From positions 4,650,001-4,714,000 of the forward strand of contig NC_070571.1 of assembly GCF_026914185.1 (NCBI RefSeq): 64,000 nt of DNA, given 5' to 3'. The translations under genes and the position numbers were made by a program. This document shows, piece after piece, positions 43,761-54,847 of the stretch. Each line of letters opens with the position of its first letter. Position 1 is the first letter of the stretch. The notes under the pieces are model-generated. The model was given only the letters and a program-made list of their open reading frames with translations, did not search any database and had not been told where the DNA came from. The DNA comes from Puccinia triticina (Eukaryota; Basidiomycota; Pucciniomycetes; Pucciniales; Pucciniaceae).

Positions 43761-44179
43761 TGCCCGCGAAGCATGCCGTCAAGACACTCTCGGCTGCAGC
43801 GGGGCGTATCTTTCACTTGGGATCCCCAGCTACAAGGTGACAATCCAGCCCCATGGAGTAGGCGGCAGCCGAGCGGCCTCTCGCTAGCTTCCGCCTGGAC
43901 ATCTAAATATTCAAAGCACCAGGGTTTTTGATTGGTGGAATTCAACACTAGGTATACCCACGGAGTCGGGATCGTCCTCCCCGTCAGTCCACGCACGTCA
44001 ACTAGGCTTGGGGGCTGGGACACACGATCAGCATCACGCTTTCGGGCCAATTTGCCGAGCATGCTCCATTTTGCCTGGGGAGCTGAAAGCTCAACACACC
44101 ACTAGACGCGAGTGGAACATGCAGATGATGGCACACCATCTGAGCCGTGCAACAGGCAGACAAGGAGGGGCTTACTGGG

Positions 44180-44187
44180 TATATAAA
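44180..44187 (+). promoter_or_regulatory. TATA box of secreted-protein gene 1
   Basis: TATATAAA within GGGTATATAAACCAGTCC, 166-173 bp before the ATG, is conserved at the same place before gene 2 (47,168) and, slightly changed, gene 3 (58,707). A second conserved leader block TAGCGCCTGACAGGTCTCAG follows at 44,271-44,295. Confidence 0.7.
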
Positions 44188-44352
44188 CCAGTCCGTTCTC
44201 CTTGCCAGATTGCTTCCTTATCCACTTGCCACCCTTCACCTTTCCAAGTCGATCTTCAAATAACCACCTTTAGCGCCTGACAGGTCTCAGCTCTTACCAC
44301 GACCCCTTCGATTTGCCCAGCTCCTTTTACCAACTTTTTCTTCCGAGACAAG

Positions 44353-44713
44353 ATGCAATTCTTCACCGTCATCGCTGCCCTCGTCGCCTTCACCGGTAAG
44401 CTCTTGGTCTCCTTTTGCAGTCTTGCAGGCTCAGTTTTAGTACCTGTGACTAACTGGCGCTTTGGCTGGTCCAACAGGTGTTTTCGCTGTACCGGCCCCC
44501 ACTCAAACCGAGCAGTAAGTCCCCACTTTACCGCTAGCAGTTCCATAGCGGCTTAACTGGTTTTTCTCCTTCAGGGCAACCCTCGAACCTTGCCAGTTTG
44601 GTGGTTTCGGCGGCTTTGGACCAGCAAACGTAGTTGCCGGAGCGGCTGACATTGCCACACTTGGTGTCTTCCACAACGCGCTTGGCGGTGGATTCAGCGG
44701 TGGATTCTTCTAA
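44353..44713 (+). CDS. Small secreted Gly/Phe-rich protein 1 (candidate effector)
   Basis: Exons 44,353-44,395, 44,478-44,514 and 44,575-44,713; introns GT-AG, 82 and 60 bp; 72 aa. Residues 1-18 are a signal peptide (MQFFTVIAALVAFTGVFA). The mature part begins VPAPTQTEQATLEP and then CQFGGFGGFGPANV, a hydrophobic small-residue helix-like stretch, and GGGFSGGFF at the end. In the two paralogues the residue before QFGG is Arg, a possible processing site; here it is Cys, the only Cys of the mature protein. Function unknown. Small, secreted and family-duplicated suggests effector or wall protein; this is inference. Confidence 0.85.
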
Positions 44714-44944
44714 GTTTACAAGTCAGTTTCCTTACCCATCTTGTATCCACATTGTGACTAGGAAACCTCTTTAGCCCTCGTATACTTCACACTAAAACAT
44801 TATCCATCTTCTGCAGCCCGATCATTGACAAACCTGGAACATCGTTAACAATGAAGTTTCTCTTTCTCATATTTCTTATTCATCTTGTAGCCGCTGGGCA
44901 TTATTATTTTTAAGCTGAGACCTCTTGAGTAGCTTGCTACTGCG

Positions 44945-46735
44945 CAAATTATAGTGATTATTTTGACCATATCCACAATTGCCTGCACCAGTTGCCCACA
45001 CATCGTGAGCCACATGAAAGACCTGGTGGGTGACCCTTTGCGTTCAAAACACCCATAGTCACTTCAACTTGTGCCACACGCATAGCTTTGAACCTAATAT
45101 CAATACCTGCAATAAGCATGAAGCATGTCAGGCTCGGTGATGCCAAGACACAAAGTCCTCTAGCTACACGAGTGACTGCGGCGAGTGGGCGCGTCTGTAG
45201 ACGCGGTAAGATGATGGTTTATAAAGATTTATATCCCTGATGGGATGTAACGGAGGGGCCGCGAGAGCAGCGGAATGGTTAAGGTGCCCTCCGGGGCGGT
45301 TCTTACAGGGCCTGACAAGCAGGGGTAGTATGTCCTGTGTTGTCTGGGGTCCGACAAGCGGGGGTTGTTCAACAAGTTCCCAAGTATATAATTGATGGGG
45401 ATTACTCCCGAGATGATAAAGAGAAAATGAGCTGGACTTACTGTTGGAGCAGGAGTCCAGCGACGAGCAATGAATCTAAAAACAATCTAACACAAGCTGA
45501 GAGCAAACTGATCAACGAATATGTTCGGCGAAGTAGTGCGCTGCTGGGCGGTTAAAGTGATTGATGATTCTGGGGAGCCAGAGTCCTCCCAACACCGGCT
45601 TTTTATGCTGTTTCTGGGAGGCTCGTCGGCTTGCTATTCTCCTGGCTGGCCTTCCAATACATTTTGTTGGAAGGCACAGCCTCTTTACTGGTCTTGCTAC
45701 TCTTAAGACCCGTATCTCTTGGATACTGGTCGCAAGGAGGATTCTTCCTTCTCAGAACCTGTTTACTGAGTTCTACTCGGAATGACACGCTAGAGATCTT
45801 CTGCTCTCGAGTAGAGGATCACTAGGAGTCATTTCCTATGCGGAGCTCTTCGGCGATTCGTATCCGAGTCTTTCCGCTACTGTTGCTGCGACAGAGCTCG
45901 GAAGAAGATTATTACCACGCGACCAGGTACTGTAGTTCTCTGAGTCGCGTGGCTTGGTTGTTTAGCCGCCTACCGGCGACTGTTGTTTCCATGCGACCAG
46001 GTATTACAGGCTGAGTGATTTAGCCGCTACCAAGCCCACGTAGTCTTCACACAACCAGTGGCTGTCTGCTGAGTATTACGTGGGTTTTCTGAGGGGGTCT
46101 TTTCATACAGGCTCCCTTGGTTTTGTTACTTGTACTTAGTTGGAATATATTGTACAGAAGAGGTTCTGGACCGCGCGGCGGTCCTCTTGGTGTCTAGCTT
46201 CTCTAGGAAGCTATTTGCAAGTAATTAAAACAATCAAAACTAATCTATGCTGCGCAGAGGTCCGCGCTGCGGTCTGCTCTGCACCCAGTTTACGGTGCTC
46301 TTGGCTGCGCTACCGGAGCTGCAGGCGGGGCTCTATTTTAGAATGGTAGCCCGGCTGACAAAGCAGTTCCACTGAAGTTTGTTACAAACCACCGTTGCGC
46401 TTGACTGTAGCGCAGAGGGAGCGCCAACCACAGCTCTTGTGTGGGCCCTCTCGTACTGTACTCCGCTAATGGCACACAATTTTTGGCAAAAGTAAGAAGG
46501 TTCCGCTTGTTAATGGATGTGTAGGCGGGTTCTGCTAACCCCCTCACCCACTAACTGCCTTGCACGGGATAATTTAATCCGGGCGGTGATCTCTGTGATA
46601 GTTGATCGCCTGATTAGTTTCTACCCTGTCATCAAGTTATCTGATAAGGTGGTGGGACACTCCGCGCCCATGGGAAAGAAAGGAAGTTCTTTCTGTCGTT
46701 AATTCGGCTGTCCCCGTCAAAGCATGCACTTGTAC
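44945..46735. other. Spacer between duplicated units, probably inserted LTR-like DNA
   Basis: The start (near 45,140, TGATGCCAAGACACAAAG) resembles the start of a block at 54,848, with similar following sequence. Near 46,100 both carry TTGTTACTT-type sequence before a CGCGCG-rich stretch. This suggests two diverged solo LTRs of one family, but ends are not resolved. Frames of 60-75 codons have no supporting features. Confidence 0.35.
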
Positions 46736-47139
46736 TAGCAGGCCGACTGTCGACCGAGTCCGACAAGGCACTCTCGGCTGGACCGGCGCACCTCTCCTTT
46801 GGGGATCCCCAGATACAGCACAAACTTAGGCGATTGCCGATCGGTCTGTCACCAGCTTTTTGCATGGGGAGCTAAGGACCAAGCTTCTAACTGATTGCAC
46901 TGGGCAACACGTAAGCTCACGGAATTGGGAACATTCCCCCAGTCAGTCCACGCAAATCACTCGACTTGGCTGGGGCGATCAGCATCACGCTTTACGGCCA
47001 ATTGGGCGGAAAGTTGCCGAGCATGCTCCATTTCGCCTGGAGAGTTGAATGTTGAACGCACCGCTAGACGCGAGTGGTTTAGCTCGAAAGATGCAGATGA
47101 TGGTAAACCGTCTGAGCCATGCAAGAGCTCAGAATTTAC

Positions 47140-47158
47140 GGGGGGGGGGGGGGGGGGG
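47140..47158 (+). repeat. 19-nt poly-G tract in a promoter
   Basis: A run of 19 G lies 10 bp before the TATA box of secreted-protein gene 2; copy 1 has only AAGGAGGGGCTT here. Length variation could alter promoter geometry. Confidence 0.9.
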
Positions 47159-47167
47159 CTTGCTGGG

Positions 47168-47175
47168 TATATAAA
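47168..47175 (+). promoter_or_regulatory. TATA box of secreted-protein gene 2
   Basis: TATATAAA in the same context as in gene 1. The leader block TAGCGCCTGACAGGTCTCAG is at 47,259-47,283. Confidence 0.7.
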
Positions 47176-47334
47176 CCAGTCCATTCATCCGGCCAAATTG
47201 TTTCCTCATCCACTTGCCACCCTTCACCTTTCAAAGTCGATCTTCCAATAATCACCTTTAGCGCCTGACAGGTCTCAGCTCTTACCCCCTCGATTTGCCC
47301 AGCTCCTTTTACCAACTTTTTTTTCCGAGACAAG

Positions 47335-47713
47335 ATGCAATTCTTCACCGTCATCGCTGCCCTCGTCGCCTTCACCGGTAAGCTTTTGGTTTACTTGTTG
47401 AACTTTGCAAACCTGGGGCGGACTTTCGACTAACGTGTTGTTCCGCTTGGTCGAATAGGTGTCTTCGCTGTCCCAGCCCCCACTCAAACCGAGCAGTAAG
47501 TCTCCACTCCAAAGGCACCCGCTGGCCGCTCCATAGTGGCTTAACTGGTTTTTCTCATTTAGGGCAACCCTTGAACCTCGCCAGTTTGGTGGTTTCGGCG
47601 GCTTTGGACCCGCAAACGTAGTCGCCGGAGCGGCTGACATTGCCACACTCGGTGTTTTCCACAACGCGCTTGGCGGTGGATTCGGCGGTGGATTCGGCGG
47701 TGGACTCTTCTAA
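47335..47713 (+). CDS. Small secreted Gly/Phe-rich protein 2 (candidate effector)
   Basis: Exons 47,335-47,377, 47,459-47,495 and 47,563-47,713; 76 aa. The signal peptide and N-terminal half equal those of protein 1. Differences are LEPRQFGG (Arg retained) and a longer GGGFGGGFGGGLF tail, four residues more. The second intron is 67 bp. A mature N-terminal Gln after Arg could form pyroglutamate if cleaved there, but the site is not a classic dibasic Kex2 site. No Cys in the mature protein. Function unknown. Confidence 0.87.
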
Positions 47714-47959
47714 GACTTGTCATGTCAGCTCCATCTCATTCTCTTCCTGTCTTTCGCCCTCGTATACTTTTCACTGAAACATTGTCCCCATTCTGCAGCT
47801 CGATCCCTGACAAACCTGAAATACCGTTGACGATGAAGTTTCTCTTTCTCATTTTTTGTTCTCCTTGTAACTGCTGGGCATTATTATCTTTAAGCTGAGA
47901 CCTTATGAGTAGCTTGCTACTGCGCAAATTATAGTGATTATTTTTCCCACATTTTAGTA

Positions 47960-48600
47960 TACTCACTATTTGAGTTATTTCCATGCGAGCCGAAGACACA
48001 CCCTGTGCGAGTTCTTGCCACCGCATATGTTCTCTCCCAATTTCACCAAGCGCCGCCTGCATCAACGCTCCGCTGTTCAGTACTACCTTTACGAGCGCGC
48101 TTAACAGGAGGCTTGAGTCGTCATTCGCCAGAGGCCAGGCGGCACCTGCTAAACAATCATTGACGGGCGCATTCCCCCGCCGGCACGTACGTCGTCTATG
48201 CTGGACCCCCCAAACACCCCCCGTTCAAGGTGTGAAGCTTCTGTTTCTCACTTATCCTCTCTTTACTGTACCACATAGCTGGACATTCTATCACTTGCAG
48301 GTGATCATCTACCACATACAGCATTCCAAGCTGTCCCACTTTGCTGACTCTGTTCACTCTGAGTCCGTATCACTCTGTGAGCTAAGTAAAAAAAATCAGA
48401 GCTCTGAAAATATTGAGGAAGATGCCATGGAGATTCCAATCCCGGGTCCCATGATCCATCCAGTGAAAGCTCAGCCAAAAGTTGATATTAAACAATACAT
48501 CAGGTATGATTGATGTTAAGTCAACTCACAATTCAGAAAATCTGCAATTGATGCAATTGAAGCAGCACCACTATCAAACTGAGCTAAGTCCCCTCCAGGC
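47960..48600 (+). other. Possible gene remnant, not modelled
   Basis: An open plus-strand frame from 47,983 to 48,513 includes RICSLPISPSAACINAPL and ENIEEDAMEIPIPGPMIHP. It spans candidate splice sites (GTGTGAAG...TTGCAG near 48,229-48,300). I recognise no domain. Confidence 0.25.
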
Positions 48601-48742
48601 TCCTGGGCACAAAGCGCTCGTAGGCGGGGCTTGCGCGGGTCCCCGACGACGGATACCGGGTGCGGATACGGGTGTTCGGTTTTGGGACATAGAGAAAGGG
48701 CGGTTACCCCGCGCGGGTACCCGCTTGTCTGACTGTTGGGTC

Positions 48743-48862
48743 TCGGGACCCCATCAATGGGTCTCTCATCGGGTCTCGGGACCCCATCAATGCGTCTCGG
48801 GACCCAATCATCGTCTCGGGACCCAAGCAATAGGTCTTCGGAGTCCCGGGACCCAATGATTG
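48743..48862. repeat. GTCTCGGGACCC short repeat cluster
   Basis: The motif GTCTCGGGACCC followed by CATCAATG/CAATCATC recurs four or five times at 20-35 bp spacing. It contains the partial palindrome GGGTCTCGGGACCC. Translations over it are repeat artefacts. Confidence 0.75.
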
Positions 48863-49034
48863 GGCCCCAATGTATTTCCTGCTGGTTGTGCTGGTCGCTG
48901 GTGAGACCAATAATGTGTAGGCACATTAAATAATAGCCACTTGTGAGCTCCTGGTTGAACTTGAAGTCGGTCAGAGTTGGTCACTCAGCATAATCACCTT
49001 GCCTAGGGTAGGTCGCAGAGTTTCTTGAGGGTGG

Positions 49035-49545
49035 ATCAATTAGGCAGGTGAAAAAGGGAGTTGATCATGAGGCCCAATCTGGTCCAATGGAGTGCCAGGG
49101 GCATAAAACAGGAAACATGCTGTAGCTGTATTTTATGTACATTTTTTTCTTGAATTCTAACAACAGACCAACCTAGGCAACCTCAACCCTTTCCGGATTA
49201 GTACAGGGAAAAAAGAGGGAGAAGCTGAGACAGGGTGTTGTTCAGTTGCCAAGCTGGATCAAATTCATGAGCAGCAAAGAGGGACTACAAGCTCTGGCAT
49301 ACAGGTAACTTGGTGGATTGATGTGGATTTTGGGGCTCATCCAGCTTGGCAACTTGTCACCCTGTCTCAGCATCTTCCTCTTTTTTCCCTGTACTAATCC
49401 GGAAAGGGTTGAGGTTGCCCAGGTTGGTCTGTTGTTAGAATTCAAGAAAAAAATGTACATAAAATACAGCTACAGCATGTTTCCTTTTTCATGCCCCTGG
49501 CACTCCATTGGACCTCATGATCAACTGCCTTTTCCACTCTTCACC
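49035..49545. mobile_element. Foldback MITE-like element (~510 bp)
   Basis: Arms 49,035-49,255 and about 49,342-49,545 are reverse complements with over 150 matched positions. Examples are CCAATGGAGTGCCAGGGGCAT / ATGCCCCTGGCACTCCATTGG and the shared stretch reading CATGCTGTAGCTGTATTTTA, with a loop of about 85 bp. Target duplication not resolved. It sits 270 bp upstream of the SRA-domain gene. Confidence 0.8.
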
Positions 49546-49811
49546 CACATTCCTCAACCAGTCACAATACCAGTTGCTTTAAGGAATTGGGCTCATCATC
49601 CCTCCATAATAGATAGGCCTTACACACCCCATCCAACAATAGATCAAGAGTGCACCTCAGCCTCAAATAACAAAACAATATTTTGTATATCTCCATCACA
49701 CTACATTTTAACATCATCTAGATCAGCCAAACCCAAAACACACACATACTCCACCGAGCTCACAACACCAAACATCCGTTGTCTCAACAACGACAAAATC
49801 AAGCCTTGGCC

Positions 49812-52130
49812 ATGACTGAAATCCAAGCTAGGTCAAGTCATCCCTGCCCCTCTATCAGCTCGAAACCATTCGGTAAACAGCAAGCACTCAAAAGGGCTAC
49901 CTCTCGATCAATCTGCAAACGAGCTCCCTCCGCATCTTCACTGTCTTTCGGGCACATCCCCAATGTTCTTCCGGGCCAACAATGGCAGAAGAGGGAACAA
50001 GTCAGCCATGCCGGTGTCCATAAACCATACCAAAATGGCATCTGGGGCACAGAGAGGGCGGGTGGGGCCTACAGTGTGGTTTTGAGCAATGCATACCATG
50101 ATTACGACTGCGGCGACATCATCTGGTAAGCCATAACTTATCCATTTCTTCCTTTGACCAACTTTTCTCGGAATCAAACAAACGCGCCTTTGTTTAATGA
50201 CCTTTGTTCTTTCACCAGGTACATGGGAAGTGGTGGATTCAGACGCCCCGGGACCAAGCAAGTAAGATCAACCATGCAAGACAATCAAAATCCCCATGGC
50301 CCGTACAACAGCGCGCTCCAGATGTCACTTCGAACCGGCCACCCCGTCCGAGTCGTTCGAGGCTCACAACTAATCGCGTCCCCATGGGCACCTGTGTCTG
50401 GATACCGCTATGATGGCTTGTACAAAGTCACCCGCGCCGATATGGTGAGAGATCCCTCGGGGGTGACATCGTTTAAGTGCGTCGTGTTTCGGATGGAACG
50501 AGTCGAAGAAGCCGGATATGGATTATATGAACTTCCTGTCAAACGGGGTCAAGCTACCCTGGCCCTCAGCAGAGCCAGCAAAGGACGATCGCGCAAAATC
50601 AAAGAAGATGAACAAAATGCAGGCTCAAGCCTCAGCTCGAACAAACTCCTCAGACGGTGCAAAACTTCTCTCCGTCCGGCCCAGCAGTCAACCGCATTTC
50701 AAACGCGTCCTACTGAGACCTTGCCTTCCATTCAAGTACACGCTCAGTCAATCGCCTTTCAACCGGCTACTCACCCTTTCCCTTCCCTTCGAGCACATCC
50801 TCAGTCAACCGCCTGTCAATCGCGTCCTAATCCCACCTTCCCTTCCCTTAAAGCAAACCCTCCCCATGAAGATTTGCCAATTTCCTTACAACCTGTCAAA
50901 AAACCATCCATACCCCAAAACCAAGCCACCGAGTCTCCACAGCCTGGCATGTCCAAGGGGGTCTTCAGCTTGAAGTTTAAGAGACGCGATTCACCAGCTC
51001 GACCTGTTCAGTTCCCCGAAACCAAACTTTCTCCTGTCCTACAAAGCTACACAACTAGTCCAGTTCCCGACTACAAAGCCAAAAGTCAATCTCCTTGCTC
51101 TGCCATTTCTACGGACATGTCGCTCGACGTGTCCGAGTCCGAAGGCTTGCGACCGGAAAGGCTCCTCTCACCTCTACCTCTTAATGATTTTACCTTCCAG
51201 ATAACGGATCAACAGTCAAAACATAGTTGGTCAGCTTCACCAGACAACCGTCTCTCTTCACCCACTTTCATCAAACCCAGCTACCAAGCTCCAATCCCCA
51301 CTCGAGCATTCCCTCCATGCCCCACAGTTCCAAATTCGCCCGTTCGACCACTTTCAAAGGCTTCCCTAGAGGCAGCATGGCAATTTGCCTCTACTGATCA
51401 CGCCCCACCCCAAACCCTTACAAATCTTCTGTTGGACATCAAGGCCTTCACCGAAATCGAACACCACACCTGCTCGGGCTGCATGCAACTCGACATGGAT
51501 CAGTCGCAGGGTATCGATTTTGATCCTGCTGAATGGGTACCAGCCATCAAGAAGGAGGAGGCTGACATTTCAGAAGATCTTCGTCACAACGATACCGTGG
51601 CCCCAATCGTGGACTGGCCCCAGCCTGGCAAAACCGAAGAAGTTAAGTGGGAGATGCCTGACATGGGCAACTTGGACGGCACAGAGTTGGAGTCTGAAGA
51701 GGACAGCGTTGATGACGAACAGCAAGGAAAAGGCGACTCGAATCAAACGCTGCCTATCCGCGGCCCTGGCAAAACCGAAGGAGTTAAGTGGGAGATGCCT
51801 GACATGGGCAACTTGGACGGCACAGAGTTGGAGTCCGAAGAGGACAGCGTTGATGACGAACAGCAAGGAAAAGGCGACTCGAATCAAACGCTGCCCATCC
51901 GCGGCTCGGAGGAGCACGAAAATGAGGCCTTGCGCGCTCTCCACGGGGTCCCTATTGTGGGCACGCCGGAATTGGCTTTCTGGAGCTTTATGCACACGAC
52001 CAGTAACCAATATGTTGACACCGACGAAAACCTCGACGGCGACCCACTCGACGACTCTCTTGCCGACGAACTTGATGGCGACCCCCTCGACCCTCTCCAC
52101 TCCTGCTGCTTCACCGACTGGGGAGATTAG
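49812..52130 (+). CDS. SRA/YDG-domain protein, probable methylated-DNA reader
   Basis: Exons 49,812-50,125 and 50,219-52,130, one 93-bp intron; 741 aa. Start chosen at the first ATG (MTEIQARSS). The SRA domain spans ~residues 65-180: GVHKPYQNGIWGTERAGG, AYSVVLSNAYHDYDCGD, WYMGSGG, a GHPVRVVRG block and APVSGYRYDGLYKV. SRA domains flip out and bind 5-methylcytosine (UHRF1, plant SUVH). There is no RING, PHD or SET domain, so it would act alone or through its tail. That tail (~200-560) is Ser/Pro-rich, then acidic, and contains a 47-residue unit twice (PGKTE-x-VKWEMPDMGNLDG...). Likely nuclear. Confidence 0.82.
51624..51905 (+). repeat. Two 141-bp in-frame tandem units in the SRA-protein gene
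   Basis: Units 51,624-51,764 and 51,765-51,905 differ at only about four positions, so the duplication is recent. Each codes 47 residues with the acidic LDGTELESEEDSVDDEQQGK stretch, doubling an acidic tail. Confidence 0.92.
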
Positions 52131-52259
52131 GATCTTGCCCACCAACATCCCGATCGTCCTTCATAGTCCAGCCGCCCGGTTTACTTCTCCAACTTTGCTG
52201 ATAAATCCGTACAGCTACTTTTTCATATATCAATCATCACACTCCAAATAGTTCATTCC

Positions 52260-53815
52260 TCACAAAGAAAACATGGTATTATGTTGGTTGAGGAAGGGAA
52301 AAATATCACTCTGGACTGCTTTGTGCTTCTCTCAATTTATCAGTAGACCTTCATGCACATTTGCTATAATTCAATACATAACAGCAAACACACATAAATA
52401 TTTTTTGCATGTGTGCAATTTAGGCCGCATCTTGGATAAATTAAAATGAAGTTGAAGGTAAATGATGTTGAGATAGTTTATTAGCATTCCACTATGTATT
52501 ATGCTTCTAATCTATACACCCACAACTCAGTCTATATTGGGCATGTATATAGTCTAGTTGTTTCCCTCACTGTTATCCTTCCTCACTGAATGATGATTAT
52601 ATCTTGACTCACTGTGTTAGGACTTTGTCCTTGACATCTTGTCAAATCTCTCTTAGTCTCGTGTCACCCAAGTTACTCTCAACAAATGATAAGGCCTACT
52701 GTGTAAGAAACATTTGACCTGGTTGACACATCCCAGATGCCATGAACTTGGAATTACAAAGCAGCTTACAACGACACCTGCGGATGAAGGTAGTTGAAAA
52801 GCTCAGGGAGCCAAGCTTCATACAGCGTGTGATCTTTGTTGTGGATTTCTTGATATGGAACTACTGTGATAATGGATGAGTTCCCACCAAATCTTTGACC
52901 CTTGCAGACATCGAGATGCACCCAAAAAGACTAGATTCAGGCAGGAAAATATTGAAACTCTAAGGGGAAGCAAACTTAACAAAGTCCCTCAAGACTTCGG
53001 GCCCCCGGGGGGTGTCAGAATTCTAGGCTCTTCTTCCGCTCACAAGTCTCAATATCTTCAATCATTATCACTCTGCTTATTTTAAGTAGTTTTAATGTTT
53101 ATTAATCACTCAACTTGTGTTGTTTTATCTCACTCTACTGTCTTGGTAGTTTTATCTTTGCTCTAGTATTCTGCTAGTTTTATTATCCTGGTTTCACTCT
53201 AGTATTCTGCTAGTTTCATTTATCCTGTTCACTGGGTATGCTACTAATCTTTGTAGTGTACACTTTTATTGTTTTGTTTTTTTAGTCTCCTAGGCCCCCT
53301 TTGGATCTTGCAAGGGGGCTCTCTAGTTGTGACTACATACATTCTGCCCCTATGATTTGAAATAAACCATCAAGTCAGAGCATTTCCACCCATGACCCAC
53401 ATCTTTAGCTCCTTGGTCCAATCCAAGCTCCTCTGTGATTGTCCCTCTCTTCCTTGCACCTTGTTTCTATGATTGAAAATTTGACAGGGGGTAGGATGAA
53501 CTCGCAAAGCAAGCCTCTGTCAGGAGGGACTTACACCATATTGACCTAATCTTGCATGGCTAGAATGAAATTTTCATGCCAATTTTCCTTTTTTTAATTC
53601 CACAGCTCACATATCACTGAAATTTTGTAACCTTTTTACTTGCTTCATGACACGACATGCTAAGCAAAATTTTAGTATTTTTCTTTCTATCTTTTTCCAT
53701 ACCTGTATTTTACTAGAACTAAAATAAAAAACATGTATTTGATAGAGTCACCAATAATTTTAGCCAATTCTGCAATTTCTTCATCTCAGTAATGCACAGA
53801 CCCTCATAATTATGT
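52260..53815. other. AT-rich intergenic/LTR-remnant DNA
   Basis: 52,565-52,690 is an inverted relative of 39,150-39,260. 53,040-53,330 has repeated TATTCTGCTAGTTT motifs. 53,490-53,525 carries the end (CAAAGCAAGCCTC...AGGAGGGACTT) of the GC-rich foldback family found at 56.0 and 58.1 kb. No gene is supported. Confidence 0.45.
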
Positions 53816-53819
53816 GATT

Positions 53820-54540
53820 GTTGTTTCACGCTCAGATCACTAGATCACCGTGCATTATGCTGGAGTGGAAGCGTACACACAGTACGCCAGAAATAAACTG
53901 GCATCCTATCAAACAGCCGGAGAGAAACCGGCCTTTGAAAGAGCAGTCACAATCCTGCCTTGCTTTAGTCATGTCTATGGTTGATTCTGAGACCAGTTCA
54001 ATATTCTCCAAAAAGTCAGGGCAAGAGGACAATGAAGCAGATCCATGGCCAGTTCCAGTTAAGAAATCACTCACTCTGCCCTGATCAATAACTAAACTCA
54101 AGTCAAAGGCACTGTATTCATTGATCCAAAACCGCACAAGGGAAAGATATGGCAATGAAGCTCCCCTTGTGGCCATTTTCAACCACTTTCTTGAGGATTT
54201 CATTCATGATCTCCCTGGTTGATTGCCATCCCTTGGGGGAACACCATAGCACATGGCGGATCTTCACCTTGGTATGATTGTTGGTGAGAAAAGACTTGAG
54301 GAACTTCTTTGAGTTGAGATTGAGTGAGGTCATGACTTCCCAAACATGGAGTACTTTCTGGTGTTCAAAGCAAAGATTAGGAGGAAACTTTGGCGGATGA
54401 GCTGGATTATTGTCCACTGGGTTGACCAATGGATTATTAGGGGGTTTCACAATAAGTAAAACCGGGAAGGTGTTTGAGCGCTTGCGAGTATTGTTATGAG
54501 GATGCTTGGGGCAATTTCTCACAGGACTTCATGCCAAATT
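53820..54540 (-). pseudogene. Unrecognised degenerate coding remnant
   Basis: Two overlapping minus-strand frames look protein-like. One includes LNLNSKKFLKSFLTNNHTK and VKIRHVLWCSPKGWQSTRE; the other includes SLVIDQGRVSDFLTGTGHGS. They need a frameshift near 54,170 to join. Composition suggests a once-real protein, possibly mobile-element encoded, but I cannot name it. Confidence 0.4.
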
Positions 54541-54847
54541 TTTAAGCAAGTATGTCACCCACGAGTAAAGAAATTTAGTGCCGCGGGAAGCAAAAATGCT
54601 TATTGTGAAACCCCCTATTGTCTATTTGGCTGACGATTGCTATGGGTGATTGGCCAACTGCAAAGGTAGATGTTTATATGCGGGCCAACCACATTGATGC
54701 CGTCTTGTGAAAGCCTCAAAGTAAACTGTAACTAAAAAAAATATATGTATATAAGTCTGTGAGCTTGGACCCTCTGAGATCCTTACGGACCCCCTCTGTA
54801 AAGAAAGTCCAAAGGATTTCAATGTCTGATTTGCTTTCAGGCTAGGT

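Larger units (their letters stand above)
43770..44940 (+). repeat. Tandem-duplicated unit carrying secreted-protein gene 1 (partner 46,740-47,945)
   Basis: Starting near ACACTCTCGGCTG and ending near GCGCAAATTATAGTGATTA, this block matches 46,740-47,945 in promoter, exons, introns and 3' flank with scattered changes. The two ATGs are 2,982 bp apart. 44,940-46,740 separates the copies. Confidence 0.85.
46740..47945 (+). repeat. Tandem-duplicated unit carrying secreted-protein gene 2
   Basis: Partner of 43,770-44,940. Differences include a 19-G tract upstream of the TATA box and in-frame expansion of GGF codons at the 3' end of the coding region. Confidence 0.85.

Noticed and set aside
45275..45340. 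tRNA-like piece with GGAATGGTTAAGG
   Set aside because: It resembles a Ser/Leu tRNA D-arm region, but no T arm, B box or acceptor pairing follows.
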